The translations under genes and the position numbers were made by a program. The notes under the pieces are model-generated. The model did no database searches, was not told where the DNA came from, and saw only the letters and a list, made by a program, of their open reading frames with translations. Below, one piece after another: positions 23,346-35,396 of a stretch of DNA of 64,000 bases; position 1 is the first letter of the stretch, and each line of letters opens with the position of its first letter. Source of the stretch: Elephas maximus indicus (lineage: Eukaryota > Chordata > Mammalia > Proboscidea > Elephantidae); contig NC_064824.1 of assembly GCF_024166365.1 (NCBI RefSeq), forward strand, positions 130,253,108 through 130,317,107, in the 5' to 3' direction.

Positions 23346-26300
23346 CTGGAGAAAAATGGAATAATCAGTCACTTGTAACCATTAAAACTTAAACTGAAAC
23401 TATCCCATGAAGCCATTGTTAAACAGTGAAGCCCCATTAATAATGTTTATCTTGAGCACTGTGCTCCTATGAAGAATTATCTGTGAGTTTAAGCTGACAA
23501 TAGTTAACCACAGATGAGAACTTTAAGGGGCAGAAACCAAAACCAAACCAAACCTACTGCCGTAGAGTTGATGCTGACTCATAGCGACCCTATGGGAACT
23601 GGCCCATAGGGTTTCCAAGGAGTGGTTGGTGGATTCCAATTGCCGACCTTTTGGTTAGCACTGGAACGCTAAATTAATGGTGATGAAACAATATGGGTAG
23701 AGACAGTGAGAATGGTGACAAGTTGAAGTATATAACCAATGTCATTGAACTGTTCATCTAGAACTGATGAATGGATGTATGTTTTGTTGTGTATATTGCC
23801 ACCAAAAATAAATAAAATATATTTTTTAAATGTGACCATCTATGTCATTGATAATATGCAGTGATGTTGTGTGCTTGGATTATGAGGTAGCTAAGACCCA
23901 GGATCCTAATATGGGTCATTTAGATTTGCACAAAACTTTCCTCTCATGTATTTAGAAGACCCAGATGTAAAAGTGGAGTGAGTAAGAGTCGGGTTGTAGA
24001 GCCAGGCTGCTTGGGTTCAAATCTTACCTATTAGCAATAGTGAAAAAGCACATAAATCTCACTTACGTGTCTGTGGCTATATCTGAAGGATAGTGCAATG
24101 CTACGTGTAATGTCTCCAAGAATGAATTTTTGACCAAGGAGGTTACTTCTTACCTGCCTTAAAAAATACCTGCCTTACCCCTCTTTTTTCAGATCCACAT
24201 GTAAAACGTGAAACTGAGCTAATTTTAAAGTTGGACAGAGGACCAAGGAGTAGGAGTGGGCATGCACTCCTCCCTAGTGGCAATCTCGGTAAACCTCAGA
24301 ACTGGATAGTGACAAAAAGACGAGACTTATGGAGGACGTAATGGGGAGAGCGTAACCTGATGAGGCTTTAGGAGCAAAGGTAAATGCTAACCTACTTGTG
24401 ATTGTTGCCCAATGACTACTTGGTGTGTTGTGCTATTATAATTTAACCAAACCCATTGCCATCAAGTCAATTCCAACTCATGGTGACCCCACGTGTCGCA
24501 GAGTAGAGCTGCTCCGTGGGGTTTTCTTGGCTGTTATGAAAGCAGATCACCAGGGCTTTCTTCTGCGGTGCCAACAGGCGGGTTCGAACCTTTAGGTTAG
24601 CAGTCGAGTGCAAACTGTTTGCACCACCCAGGGAGTGTTTAGTATCATAATTAAGAAAATGCTTGTTTTAAATTTGCCTAGCCAAGAAATTCAAATGTTG
24701 GCAGTTGTAAGGTTGAAAAATCTTTTAAGTGGCTACCGATTATTCCACACTTCCACCAACTACCTCAGTAGGAAAACAGAAATAGGGCAACTTACCTGAA
24801 TGCTGATTGGCAGGTTGAGCCCTCTGGGATCTACCACGATCACAGTCATAATGGTCTGGATCACCAAGGCAATGAAGGTGTCGAGTCCAAACACCAGGGC
24901 ATAGCGTTCCACGCTCAGATTAACCGCGATCTGAAATCTATCATTAAACATATGAAATCATCAAGAAAGATATTTCAGCAAGAACACATGTGATTTTTTT
25001 CTTTTCTTTCAAGACAGAAATTGATGAGAAGCCAAAACCAAAACCAAACCTGTTGCTGTCAGGTAGATTCTGACTCACAGCAACCCTGTAGGACAGGATA
25101 GAACTGCCCCCATAGAGTTTCCAAGGAGCAGGTGGTGGACTTGAACCGTGTTTTAATAACCTTTCTTGTCTTAATCTCCTCTGTATAGACAAACAGGCAG
25201 AACAAAGAAAGGGAGTTAAAAAGTCCAGTTAAAGGCTGCATCTTGAAGTATAACATGGCTAAATTCCTGGACTAACCAATTCAATGCTTTCAGGAATTAA
25301 ATGTAACTGCTCTAATTTCTCATAACTTGCTAGTACTGAATGCTGTCTGATTCTAGATAATGTTTAGCAGTGAGTTTTTATGAGACTAAAGACACTACCC
25401 AATCTGAGGAATTTTTTGAGACTTATTCATTCTATTACCAACTGTCTGAATTGATAGTGTCAATGTTTAGTAGGTGAGTTATCCTTTGGACCGTCTAGAC
25501 CATGACTGGCTGTACCACTGAGTGACTCTTGTAATTAATTTTAAGCAATTACATGGATTTTAAAATCTTAAGACAAAACGTTTATGAGAAGGCTAGCAAA
25601 AGGGCATTATTTAGGGTTCTTCCTTGGAATGCCAGTTAAGGCTTTGGGTTCTAAATATATTTAAAAGGATGCAAGAAAAAATGTAATTCTCCCTTAACAA
25701 AATCCTCAGGTGACAAAAAGAAACTGAGACATTTCAATAAAAATGTGAACTTGCCAACAAGTTTCATCTCCTTCCTTTGTGTCATGATCTATTATTCCCT
25801 GAGTGCTGATGTATCTCTGTGTTTTCAACTGCTATTTAAAAAGATTTAAAAAGGGATTGAGAGTTTCTGGTAACTTTTGCATCTACTTTTTTCAGCAACC
25901 AACTTTCTTGAGACTCTTTCCTTTCTTAAAGCACGTGCCTAGGCTGACCAAGCAAACAAGTGAAATTAGGGAAGAAATGTAAATGAAATCATTCAGATTT
26001 AAACTGAATCACATCTTGTTATGGCAAATTGCTTAAAATGACAATGTATCATTGCTTTCAGCTTATAACCTTACATGGTATTTTTTCTCCACTTGATGAT
26101 TAATCTCAGCAATATTCAGACAACAAATTCACTAATGAAAAAAGATAGATTAGTTGCATCTAATTTAATATGATGTAGTCACACATTTTTTTTTTAGTCA
26201 CACATTTAATATTACAATTGGTTAAAATCTCTCTGAAGTTTGTTCTCAGAGAAACCAGAGGAATAACACACAAAAAGAGAAGATATTGAGTTGGTTTAGT

Positions 26301-29300
26301 TTTAGGAGTTGAAAGAAATCACAATACTTACACTGCTATGGTTATAAGAAGCATATAGCCTGACTTGAATATCAAATAGCCAGCATAGCACGCCCAGATG
26401 TTGGTCGTATAATGCATGAGAAGTAAGGCGCCTGCATTGACACCTGAGAAGATCCCCAGAGCCAGCTCTCCCAGAAGGTTCCAGTTGACTTTCACATAAC
26501 CAACAGCAAAGGCAGCCACGGCCCCTGAGAAGGAAGACCAACATATTGACTACACATGCTCTTAAAAACCCAGTGATTTTTTTTCTCAGTAATGGGTATC
26601 ACCCAATGTGTTAAATTGAGTAGTCATTTTATTAACCTTTATCATTACTATTTATTCATATTAATCTTATTTCTAATTTCCAGCTCGATTTGTTCAAGGC
26701 CTGGCCTAATATACTTGAGGCTTTCAGGGAACAGACCTATATTTATAGGGTTTAAGAGATTAAATAATTGGTGGGACTAGTAATTATGTAATTACAACAC
26801 ATATGCATATACTAGAAAGAACCAAAGAAAGAACTGCTGACTTCAAGTTGATTCTGACTCATAGCAACCCTACAGGACACAGTAGAGCTGACCCATAGAG
26901 TTTCCAAAGAGTGGCTGGTGGATCGAACTGCCAACCTTTTGGTTAGCAGCCATAGCTTGCCTTAGCTCTTAACCACTGCACCACCAGGGCTCCATTTTAT
27001 GCATTGTATTATGTATGCATATGTACTGTAATACATAGTAGTAATAATCATTAGTAATTATGGTTTGCTTTCACGAGATGGCAAAGTATTTATGTTTCAA
27101 ATGATCAACCTTTGATTAATTACCTTTTCCAAATGTGACCTAGAAAGAAATAAAACTTTTTCCCGCCAGGAATTAGGATGTAGGAAAAATTTCAGTAAAC
27201 CAATTCCAACACAGTCCTGGCTTCAGGAGTTAAACTAAAGCCTCTGAAAATGGGGACAATAATAAAACCACAATGGGTTTTCCGAAACTTTTTGTAAATG
27301 AGGGTGTGGAGAACTCCCACTTCCTAGAAAATATCTTCAAAGTCTCATTTGCCAGGATATAAATATTTTTAGTAGAGAACACTTCAAAGGTAGCTTCCGC
27401 TGTGATATTAGATTCCTGACTCTTACTTATTGTCTGTCCCCCATTAAATCTCCTAAGAAAGCTAGTTTTTGTTTTGGAATTTTTGGCATACAGACTTGAA
27501 TTGTTAAAGGGGAGGATGCCAACTAAATTGAATCCTTTATTAGCAGGCCTCTCCCAGTAATCATCAGGAACCCTTAATAATTCTGTTCATTCTTACCTGC
27601 CTTAAATAAAACTCCTTTCTTATACGTGTTGTTTTCCTTAGGTGCCGTCAAGTCGATTTAGACTATTTCCTCTTAATGTTAACAGGGGCATTATTAACAC
27701 GTTTCCTGATGATCAGATGGAATCTTAGGGACTAGGCTAGAATATAACCACTTGGTGCTTAGCCCCAAATTTTGAGTTACTCACTGTAACTATCACACAT
27801 TAAATAGAAGCTCTGTGTTTTCTTATTTTTTCTGGTGCCTTCCATTTCTGAAAAAGGCTAATATGCCTTCTCAACAAAGGCCATTCACCACCAAGGAGGA
27901 GTTTATAGCGCCTGCAGTAAGGCATCTGCACTGACAACTAAAGCAGGTGTCTCACACTCGACACACTGATAAAAGGACGATAAATAAATGTTTACTTACC
28001 TCCAAAAGTTGCAATAGCTTCGACGGCCCCATTATAGATGGAAGAATTTTGGGATGGTGCCTTGTAATCCCACAGGATTTGAACATAGTTCAAAATCTGG
28101 TTAAAACCCGCTGTGGAAAGAGCCCACCACAAGGACCAGTAAAAGAGATGCTTTGAGGAGTAACACTCCTTCAGATCTTGGAACCACTGTACAAAGACTC
28201 TCAAAGCCATGTTTTCTGGCTTTGGGCTATTCAACTGGTCAACATCCAGATTCTTGGAATTGGTAGGTATTTTTGGAGGGAGTTTCTCCTCTTTACAGCC
28301 TGGGGCATCGCCCTTGGGAGGTTCATCTAACACTGCATTTGTGCTGGGTGACTTCTGCAGGTCTTTGCTGGGTTTGGCATGAAAGAACATGCTTTTCTTG
28401 GGCATTGGTAGAAAAAGTGAAAAAAGGAAGGCCACAGAGACACACACCATGGATATAACATTGAGGTAGAAGTAGGAGACATTCGCCAGGGATACCAGGA
28501 GTTGGGCCAGCACTGAGGCTGCTGTGTAGGCCACCAGCGTGATGCTCCTACAGTAGCCACTCACTTTCTGATAATGCTCTGGGCTGACCACGCTGTATAT
28601 GTAGGCATAGTAGGCCACCTCGGTGGCAGTGACCATCCCATAGAAGAACTCAACAGCCTGCATAGCCATCACTCCTTGGCCAAACAGGAGCAGCAGCCAG
28701 GTAATGATGAAGCTAATCCCTTGTAAAATGATGACAGGCTTGTAGCGGACGAAATCGGTGAGGACAAACACAGGGAACAACAACACCAGGTAAGAGTAGG
28801 TCCACACGGGAAGGATCTCATTTGTGAGCTGCAGAGTTGAAAAAGAGATCATGTGACCATGGAGCACCAAGAAGTGACAAGAGTTACTACTACAGGTACA
28901 TATGCCTTGCCCAATATAAAATTCTGCATCCAATTGGATATTCTTCATATTATGGCAAAGCACAGAAGATAGCTCCTCCACCAAAAACAAAAACCAAGTC
29001 CAGTTTATACATTTAAATGTATCCCCCTAGAAGAGTATATTAGGTTAATATTCAATCTGACCTACATAAATTATCAAATTTAAATAGTAAATTAGTTGAG
29101 AATTATTCAAATGCTTCTGGGTTGTTCAGGCTCTGTTGCCTGGAAACACTTAAAAAAAATACCATCTTGTTCAAAGATTAGCAACATCAGATAATGAGGC
29201 TATACATGTTAGAAGAACCTTTACCTTTGCACACATGAAGACAGCAAAGAGTAAAGGACCTTAGGGGTCTGGGGAGTGGGAACGAGCACTGCTTTTCACC

Positions 29301-31183
29301 TCCTTCCTGGACAAATCGGCTGGGCTCTCAATTCCTTTTCCCTCCGTTCTACTGATTGTCTCTGCTGACTCAATTTTGGCCTCAGTTTAATACAGTCAGC
29401 TCATGGAGTGTAATCAGAAGTGCATGGGGCCTCAATTTTTATAGATGGAAAGGGCTGAGGAAGTAGTCGATCTTTGGGGCATGGTGGGTGAGAGCAGACG
29501 CCTTTGAAATCACTGAGTCTCTGCTGCGCTTGACATTTGGCCTTACCGAGGTTGTCGTAAAGAGCCCTGGTGGTGCAGTGGCTAAGTGTTTAAACTCACT
29601 AGCTGCTCCGCAAGAGAAAGAAGTGTCAGTCTGCTTCTGTAAAGATTACAGCCCTGAAAATCCTATGGGGCAGTCCTACCATGTCCTGTAGGGTTGCTAT
29701 GAGCCGGAATCGACTTGACAGCTGCAGGTTTGGGGTTTTTCGAGGTTACTGTGGAAAGCTGAGGGCACAGGACATGGCCCAGAGTGACTGAACTGCATCT
29801 TTGAGGATGAAAGCAGACCCCAGTGGATCCATTGGGCCAATTCTGAACTTGATCTTTTGTTTAGTCTTGTGACAAGTTTCAATCCAGGGAACTCTGAAAC
29901 AAAGTTGTCTTTAAGTGCCTTTGGCATCACAGCAGAACAAGCTTGCTTTTCTGTCTCTGCCACTCACCACCAAGTAAACCGGTGCCGATCAGCCTTCCAG
30001 GTGACGCCACACTCTATCCAGCATTTCCATGGTTCTGCTGGAGATTCTAAAATCAGCCCAGGAAACTCTCCAGCTGGGTCAGTACATTTTCTTGTTGCAG
30101 TTGTTATCAGGAGAGGAGGTGGATCTTTTAAGGAAGAGAATTTTGTCTTCTGGGAAGGTGGGAAGGGCTGGGAGATAAGGCTGTTTAGGCCTTACCTGCT
30201 GGTAAATAGCTTACAAAACTGAGTAAGCCACATGTCCTAAAAAAATGTTACAATTCTTTATCAGATTCTGCTTGTACTTCAGCAGCTGGGAAGTTTGTTA
30301 GGACTACTAGATCTTGTGCCTGGCATAGGGTCTAGTTATACTAATCTACTGCCGTTGAGTTGATTCCAACTCATAGCAATGCTATAGGACAGAGTATAAG
30401 TACGCCTTATAGGGTTTCTAAGGCTGTAATCTTTATGGAAGCAGACTGCCACATCTTTCTCTCATGGAGGGGCTGGTAGATTAGAACCACCGATCTTTTG
30501 GTTCACAGTTAAGTGCTTTAACCATTGCACCACAAGGGCTCCCTGGTGATATTAAGACTCATATAATGAAAGTGGTCACTGAAGTTGAATGCCTGAAACG
30601 TTCCCAAGCACTAAGACTAATGTTAGGACTCTAAAAAGTTAAAATACTTCAGTATTTTCTTTGCCTATTTTTTGAAAGTAAAGAAAGAGTAGTCGAACAG
30701 TTCTAATACAAAAAAAAAAAAAAAAAAACACTCGTTGCCATCGAGATGATTCCAACTCATACCGCCCCTACAGGACAGAGTAGAACTGTCCCACAGAGTT
30801 TCCAAGGAGTGGCTGGTGGATTTGAGCTCCTGACCTTTTGGTTGACAGCTGTAGCACTTCACTACTGTGCCACCAGGGCTCCAACCATTCTAATATGTGA
30901 GAAATATGAAAATGAGACTCATTGAGGTCAATGTGTTAATCTTTTTTCAAGGTGAATAAAACTCTTGACTATGTCCTTGTTCAAGTCCTGTAGAAATTAA
31001 AACCACCCGAGATAAGCATTTTTATTAACTTACCTCTTCACTCGTCAGGTTTTTATCTGGTCCAGATAAATATGGGATGAGGAATGGTTCCGAAGGTCTC
31101 ATCAAGGAGAAAAATCCAAATAGGCAAAGGATCACAGTGGGATAAACCCAGGAATCACTCGGTGAAGTTTGGAAACAAACCAT
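23109..31183 (-). CDS. SLC19A3: SLC19A3, thiamine transporter 2 (five coding exons)
   Basis: A plasma-membrane carrier of the SLC19 branch of the major facilitator superfamily, which takes up thiamine in exchange for protons. Joining 31183-31034, 28828-28000, 26524-26332, 24937-24796 and 23345-23109 gives 1551 nt, or 516 residues plus stop, with exon phases 0, 1, 2 and 0. The predicted protein has about 12 hydrophobic segments split 6+6 by a long hydrophilic loop (about residues 195-275). It carries an N-glycosylation sequon at N45 (NLT). Human disease positions as I remember them (G23, K44, E320, T422) are all wild type and fall at the same numbers, which supports the exon joins. The human protein is 496 residues. 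This one is 20 longer because of a shifted C-terminus. Introns hold AfroSINEs but no exon is interrupted. SLC19A1 and SLC19A2 are excluded because the sequence follows the ThTr2 protein almost continuously. Confidence 0.97.
23534..23668 (-). mobile_element. AfroSINE in last SLC19A3 intron
   Basis: aaccaaaccaaacctactgccg start. The head end is lost after ttttggttagca. Confidence 0.88.
24445..24634 (-). mobile_element. AfroSINE in last SLC19A3 intron
   Basis: accaaacccattgccatcaa to caccacccaggga. It ends about 160 bp from the exon at 24796. Confidence 0.88.
24796..24937 (-). CDS. SLC19A3: SLC19A3 coding exon, residues 391-438
   Basis: A 142-nt exon with acceptor tttaatgatag and donor CAG|gtaagt, ending in phase 0. 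It encodes [17 protein letters not shown] followed by the membrane segment [14 protein letters not shown]422, a human disease position as I remember it, is present. Confidence 0.96.
25031..25147 (-). mobile_element. AfroSINE fragment
   Basis: gccaaaaccaaaccaaacct to ggtggacttgaacc. Head missing. Confidence 0.85.
25148..26331. other. SLC19A3 intron without recognised repeats
   Basis: About 1.2 kb of AT-rich intron sequence. One T run near 26190. No exon-like frame or RNA seen. Confidence 0.5.
26332..26524 (-). CDS. SLC19A3: SLC19A3 coding exon, residues 327-391
   Basis: A 193-nt exon with acceptor ccttctcag and donor CAGT|gtaagt. It starts in phase 1 and ends in phase 2. It encodes two or three membrane segments, including [14 protein letters not shown] and [18 protein letters not shown]. 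The joins on both sides restore intact Gly and Val codons. Confidence 0.96.
26819..26992 (-). mobile_element. AfroSINE in SLC19A3 intron
   Basis: gttgattctgactcatagca to ccaccagggctcc. Confidence 0.9.
26993..27999. other. SLC19A3 intron, mostly unique
   Basis: Contains only a SINE-like scrap (ggtgccgtcaagtcgattt at about 27641). Nothing else recognised. Confidence 0.5.
28000..28828 (-). CDS. SLC19A3: SLC19A3 large coding exon, residues 51-327 (part)
   Basis: An 829-nt exon with acceptor caactctgcag and donor GAG|gtaagt, ending in phase 1 inside a glycine codon. It encodes membrane segments 2-6, the long charged cytoplasmic loop ([10 protein letters not shown] onward) and segment 7 ([18 protein letters not shown]). 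E320 is present in the [10 protein letters not shown] stretch. The frame stays open past the acceptor into the intron, but homology to SLC19 proteins starts at the splice site ([12 protein letters not shown]). Confidence 0.97.
29561..29740 (+). mobile_element. AfroSINE in SLC19A3 intron
   Basis: gagccctggtggtgcagtgg head to acagctgcaggtttggggtt. Flanks share cgaggtt. Confidence 0.9.
29741..30344. other. SLC19A3 intron, unique-looking
   Basis: Mid-GC sequence with short frames on both strands. No family or splice pattern supports a gene. Confidence 0.45.
30345..30543 (-). mobile_element. AfroSINE in SLC19A3 intron
   Basis: ctgccgttgagttgattcca to caccacaagggctcc. Confidence 0.9.
30726..30882 (-). 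mobile_element. AfroSINE in SLC19A3 intron
   Basis: Follows an A run. cactcgttgccatcgagatg to gccaccagggctcc. It lies about 150 bp from the ATG exon. Confidence 0.9.
31034..31183 (-). CDS. SLC19A3: SLC19A3 first coding exon (probably gene exon 2), residues 1-50
   Basis: The ATG lies at 31183-31181 in a good context (gattagccATGG). The acceptor tag ends two bases before the ATG, so the 5' UTR must come from an upstream exon. The 50 codons encode the N-terminal tail, the first membrane segment ([17 protein letters not shown]) and the first outer loop with the N45-L-T sequon. The exon ends GAG|gtaagt in phase 0. G23 and K44, sites of human biotin-thiamine-responsive disease alleles as I remember them, are unchanged. 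Confidence 0.95.
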
Positions 31184-31469
31184 GGCTAATCAAGTGGAAA
31201 CAAAGAGAAAATTAACTCACATTTATTCTTTTTGGCTTCTTGGATGTAAAGAAAAGCTGATTATTTCTGAAGGTTTTATGACAGGATAAAGTATCATCCA
31301 CAGATGGAAGGGAAAGATAATTGCTCTCAAATATTCCCTCAGTGAGCCAGTCAAATCCTCCTTTGTCAGTGAACTTGAACTTCTTCACTGAACTTCTAAT
31401 ACAAGCACTTCTTTGTGCTCTCCATCGTAAGCATGGTAAGTACTTGGTAGCTACTAATAAATGGTAAAA

Positions 31470-31668
31470 AGAGCCTTAGTGGTGCAATGGTTAAGCACTC
31501 AGCTGCTGACCGAAAGGTCGGCGGTTTGAACCCACCAGCAGCTCCGGGGAAGAAAAGACCTGGGGATCTACTTTCATAAAGATTTCTGCTTATGAAATCC
31601 CATGGGGCAGCTCCACTCTGTCCTATGGAGTCTCTGTGAGTCAGAACCAACTCGACAGCACACAATAA
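31470..31668 (+). mobile_element. AfroSINE
   Basis: gagccttagtggtgcaatgg head to gacagcacacaataac. Flanked by aaatggtaaaaag on both sides. Confidence 0.9.
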
Positions 31669-31693
31669 CAAATGGTAAAAAGGAGCAAAAGAG

Positions 31694-31892
31694 CAGAGGC
31701 AGTGCAATGGTTAAGTGCTTGGCTGCCAACTGAAAGGTCGACGGTTTGAACCCAACCAGGGGCTCCACAGGAAAAAATATCTGGTGATCTGTTCCTGTAA
31801 AGACTATTGCCCAGAAAATAGAAAACCATATGGGGCAGTTCTACTCTGTCACATTGAGTCATTATGAGTTGAAAATTGACTCAATTGTACCT
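31694..31892 (+). mobile_element. AfroSINE
   Basis: ggcagtgcaatggttaagtg head and gagttgaaaattgactcaat tail. Immediately followed by an opposite-strand copy. Confidence 0.85.
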
Positions 31893-32776
31893 ACCCATTG
31901 CTGTCGAGTCAATTCCAACTCATAGCTACCATATAGGGTAGGGTAGAACTGCCCCATACGGTTTCGGTGGATTCAAACTGCTGACCTTTTGGTTAGCAGC
32001 CACATTTTTTTTTTTTTTTATAATAACTTTTATTAAGCTTCAAGTGAACGTTTACAAATCCAATCAGTCTGTCACATATAAGTTTACATACATCTCACTC
32101 CCTACTCCCACTTACTCTCCCCGTCTTGAGTCAGCCCTTTCAGTCTCTCCTTTCGTGACAATTTTGCCGGCTTCCCTCTCTCTCTATCCTCCCATCCCCC
32201 CTCCAGACAAGAGTTGCCAACACAATCTCAAGTGTCCACCTGATATAATTAGCTCACTCTTCATCAGCATCTCTCTCCCACCTGCTGACCAGTCCCTTTC
32301 ATTTTTGATGAGTTGTCTTCGGGGATAGTTCCTGTCCTGTGTCAACAGAAGGTCTGGAGAGCATGGCCGCCGGGATTCCTCCAGTCTCAGTCAAACCATT
32401 AAGTTTGGTCTTTTTATGAGAATTTGGGGTCTGCATCCCACTGATCTCCTGCTCCCTCAGGGGTCCTCTGCTGTGCTCCCTGTCAGGGCAGTCATCGATT
32501 GTGGCCGGGCACCAACTAGTTCTTCTGGTCTCAGGATGATGTAGGTCTCTGGTTCATGTGGCCCTTTCTGTCTCTTGGGCTCTTAGTTGCCGTGTGGGCT
32601 TGGTGTTCTTCATATTCCTTTGCTCCAGGTGGGTTGAGACCAATTGATGCATCTTAGATGGCCGCTTGTTAGCATTTAAGACCCCAGACGCCACATTTCA
32701 AAGTGGGGTGCAGAATGATTTCATAATAGAATTATTTTAGCAGCCACATTTTTAACCACTGCACTACCAGAGCTAC
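31893..32776 (-). mobile_element. AfroSINE split by an L1 insertion
   Basis: Left part 31893-32009 ends ttagcagccacattttt. The same 17 bases recur at 32737-32753, then the head end follows (aaccactgcactaccagagc). Confidence 0.9.
32010..32736 (-). mobile_element. 5'-truncated L1 inside an AfroSINE
   Basis: Antisense L1 3' UTR after a T run. Bounded by the 17-bp duplication ttagcagccacattttt (31993-32009 and 32737-32753). Same 3' UTR type as 17578-18040. Confidence 0.93.
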
Positions 32777-33163
32777 CAACAGCACCTAAGAACAATAGGA
32801 AATGGTAAAAGATGGAGCAATGAATCTTCTCCTAAGTGTGTCTGAAAGTAAGTGAAACTGCTTTGTGATGGACCACTGTTTTATGGCCTTCATCACCAAA
32901 TGATTGGGTGGGACTATGCAAATAAGGTGCTTGTGACCCACCAAGGGGATTGGACAGCTTGCTAATAATACATATAAGGTGCATGGTACCTCCTGCCTGA
33001 AGGTTTTCAGCTCTCTCACTTTGTGGGTTGGTGCACCCACTGTAGCTGCCTAGTTCCGTAAAAAAAGAAAAATTTTTGTTCTGTAGGTTGGGTTAAATAA
33101 AACAACAACATTTATTATCAGAATTTCACTTGTTTTAAAGTTTTTTTTTTTATAATGTGACTA

Positions 33164-34305
33164 CTGTTGTTGTTGTTAAGTGCCGTTGAGTCGGTTTCGA
33201 CTCATAGTGATCACATGTACAAAAGAATGAAACTCTGCCTGGTCCTACACCATCTGCATGATCATTGTTATGCTTGAGCCCATTGTTGCAGCCACTGTGT
33301 CAATCCATCTCATTGAAGGCCTTCCTCTTTTTCGTTGGCCCTCACTTTACCAAGTATGATGTCCTTCTCCAGGGACTGATCCCTCGTGATAACACTTCCA
33401 AAGTATGGGAGATGAAATCTGGCCATTCTTGCTTCTAAGGAGCATTCTGGCTGCACTTCTTCCAAGCCAGGTTTGTTCTTTCTTTTGGCAGTCCATAGTA
33501 TATTCAATATTCTTTGCCAACACCATAATTCAAAGGCATCTATTCTTCTTCAGTTTTCCTTATTCATTGTCCAGCTTTCACATGCATATGAGGCAAATGA
33601 AAACACCACGGCTTGGGTCAGGTGCCTTAGTCCTTAAAGTCACATCTTTGCTTTTTAACACTTTAAAGAGGTCTTTTGCAGCAGATCTGCCCAATGCAAT
33701 GTGTCCTTTGATTTCTTGGCTGCTGCTTGAAACATCTCAATTGATATTCCATCAATTTCTAGAGACTTGTATTTTGCCAACGTCTTCAGTCCAGCTTGGA
33801 CTTCTTCCTTCAGTACCACCGGTTCTTGATCATGTGCTAATTCCTGAAATGACTATCGACCAATGCTTCTTGGTACAGTGACTTAGTGTATTCCTTCCAT
33901 CTTCTTTTGATGCTTCCTGTGTCATTTGATATTTTGCCCACAGAATCCTTCACTGCTACAACTCAAGGCTTGAATTTTTTCTTCAGTTCTTTCAGTTTGA
34001 GAAATGCTGAGTGTGTTGCTCCTTTTTGGTTTTCTAACTCCAGGTCTTTGCACATGTCATTAAAATATTTTGTCTTCTCAAGCTGCCCTTTGAAATCTTC
34101 CATTCAGCTCTTTTAATTCATTGTTTCTTCTTTTCACTTTAGCTACTCTACACTCAAGAGCAAGTTTTAGAGTCTCTTCTGACATCCAATTTAGTCTTTT
34201 CTTTCTTTCCTGTCTTTTTAATGATCTCTTGCTTTCTTCACGTATGAGGTCCTTCATGTAATTCCACAACTCGTCTGGTCTTTGGTCATTAGATTTGATG
34301 CATTC
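33164..34305 (-). mobile_element. RTE-type LINE, internally deleted
   Basis: Antisense tail and C-terminal region (33164-33715), then a jump at about 33720 to the earlier part of the reverse-transcriptase region and the connecting domain. Flanked by atgtgacta at 33155-33163 and 34306-34314. Confidence 0.88.
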
Positions 34306-34437
34306 ATGTGACTATTAGAAAGTTTAAAATTACACATGTGATTCTCATTCTATTTCTATTGGACAGTGCCACTTTAATTTATATACAAAATCAGAAGTTA
34401 TTCTTCTTTACTCTTTAACATAAGTATTAGGGACTTA

Positions 34438-34645
34438 AGGGGCCCTGGCAGCACAGTTGCTAAGCTCTCGGCTAGTAACTGAAAAGCAGGCAGTTTGAAC
34501 CCACCAACCACTCTAAGGGAGAAAGAGTTGACAGTCTGCTTCCCTAAAGATTAGCCTTGGACATCCTATGGGGCAATTCTATTCTGTCCTATAGGGTCTC
34601 TAAGAGTCAGAATCAACTCAATGGCAATGGCTTTTTGTTTTTGTT
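34438..34645 (+). mobile_element. AfroSINE
   Basis: ggggccctggcagcacagttg head to actcaatggcaatggctttt. Confidence 0.88.
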
Positions 34646-35150
34646 TTTTAACTGAGGACTTCTATTAGCCCACACTTAGGTTAATATAGTTATTAAGGCT
34701 TCTACTTGCATTTGTGGGGTGACAAAATACAAGAACAACACAAGTGTGATTGTCCTTTGGTGTTTGTTGGAGTGAAATTGTAATACATGGACTAAAACTA
34801 CACACATATGTACTAGGTGCCATTTTTCTAATACTTGTTCTAGATATACTTTTGAAAACCCTGGATAAGACAACTCCAAATGTGTCTAAGTAACAATATA
34901 AATCCCCATAACCTAACAGATCAGGCTCCATACTTAACTGACCACAAGACAAGTTACTTCTGCAACATTAGAAGGCAGGGGAACAATTTAATTTCTCCTC
35001 CGTCTTTTGAGTATAAGACCACTAAAAGTCTTTCTCCCCCTACAATGAAACCTCATGTGGAAGAATGGCAAGACACCCAAACTCTAGACAAATAACCCAA
35101 TACAGGATCTTATTGTCACTGCATAGAAAAAAAAAATTACAATACCCTTA
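34646..35150. other. Unique-looking intronic DNA
   Basis: No repeat or gene that I can support. Confidence 0.45.
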
Positions 35151-35151
35151 C

Positions 35152-35310
35152 TTTAACCAAAAGGTTGGAGGTTCAAGTCCACCCAGAGGGGCCTCAGGGA
35201 AGAAAGGCTGGGTGATTTACTTCCCAAAAATCAGCCACTGAAAACCCTGTGGAGCGCAGTTCTATTCTGACACACATGGGGTCACCATGAGTCAGAGCTG
35301 GACTTTTAGC
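35152..35310 (+). mobile_element. AfroSINE, variant with RTE-like middle
   Basis: ccaaaaggttggaggttcaa, then tcagccactgaaaaccctgt, which resembles the RTE 5' leader at 12895-12925, then ggggtcaccatgagtcagag. Confidence 0.8.
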
Positions 35311-35321
35311 CTCCAGAACTA

Positions 35322-35396
35322 TGAGAAATTAAGTTCAGTTCTTTAAAGTTACCCACTTGTGGTATTTCTGTCACAGCAGCACTAGGTAATTAAGAC
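35322..35396 (+). mobile_element. MaLR-like LTR 3' end fragment
   Basis: ccagaactatgagaaattaa, cacttgtggtatttctgtc and taattaagaca match the 3' end of the LTR family at 46285-46691. Confidence 0.7.

Noticed and set aside
28829..28990. Upstream extension of the large SLC19A3 exon frame to an ATG at 28990
   Set aside because: Homology stops at the acceptor (28829-28830), and the true N-terminus is encoded at 31183-31034.
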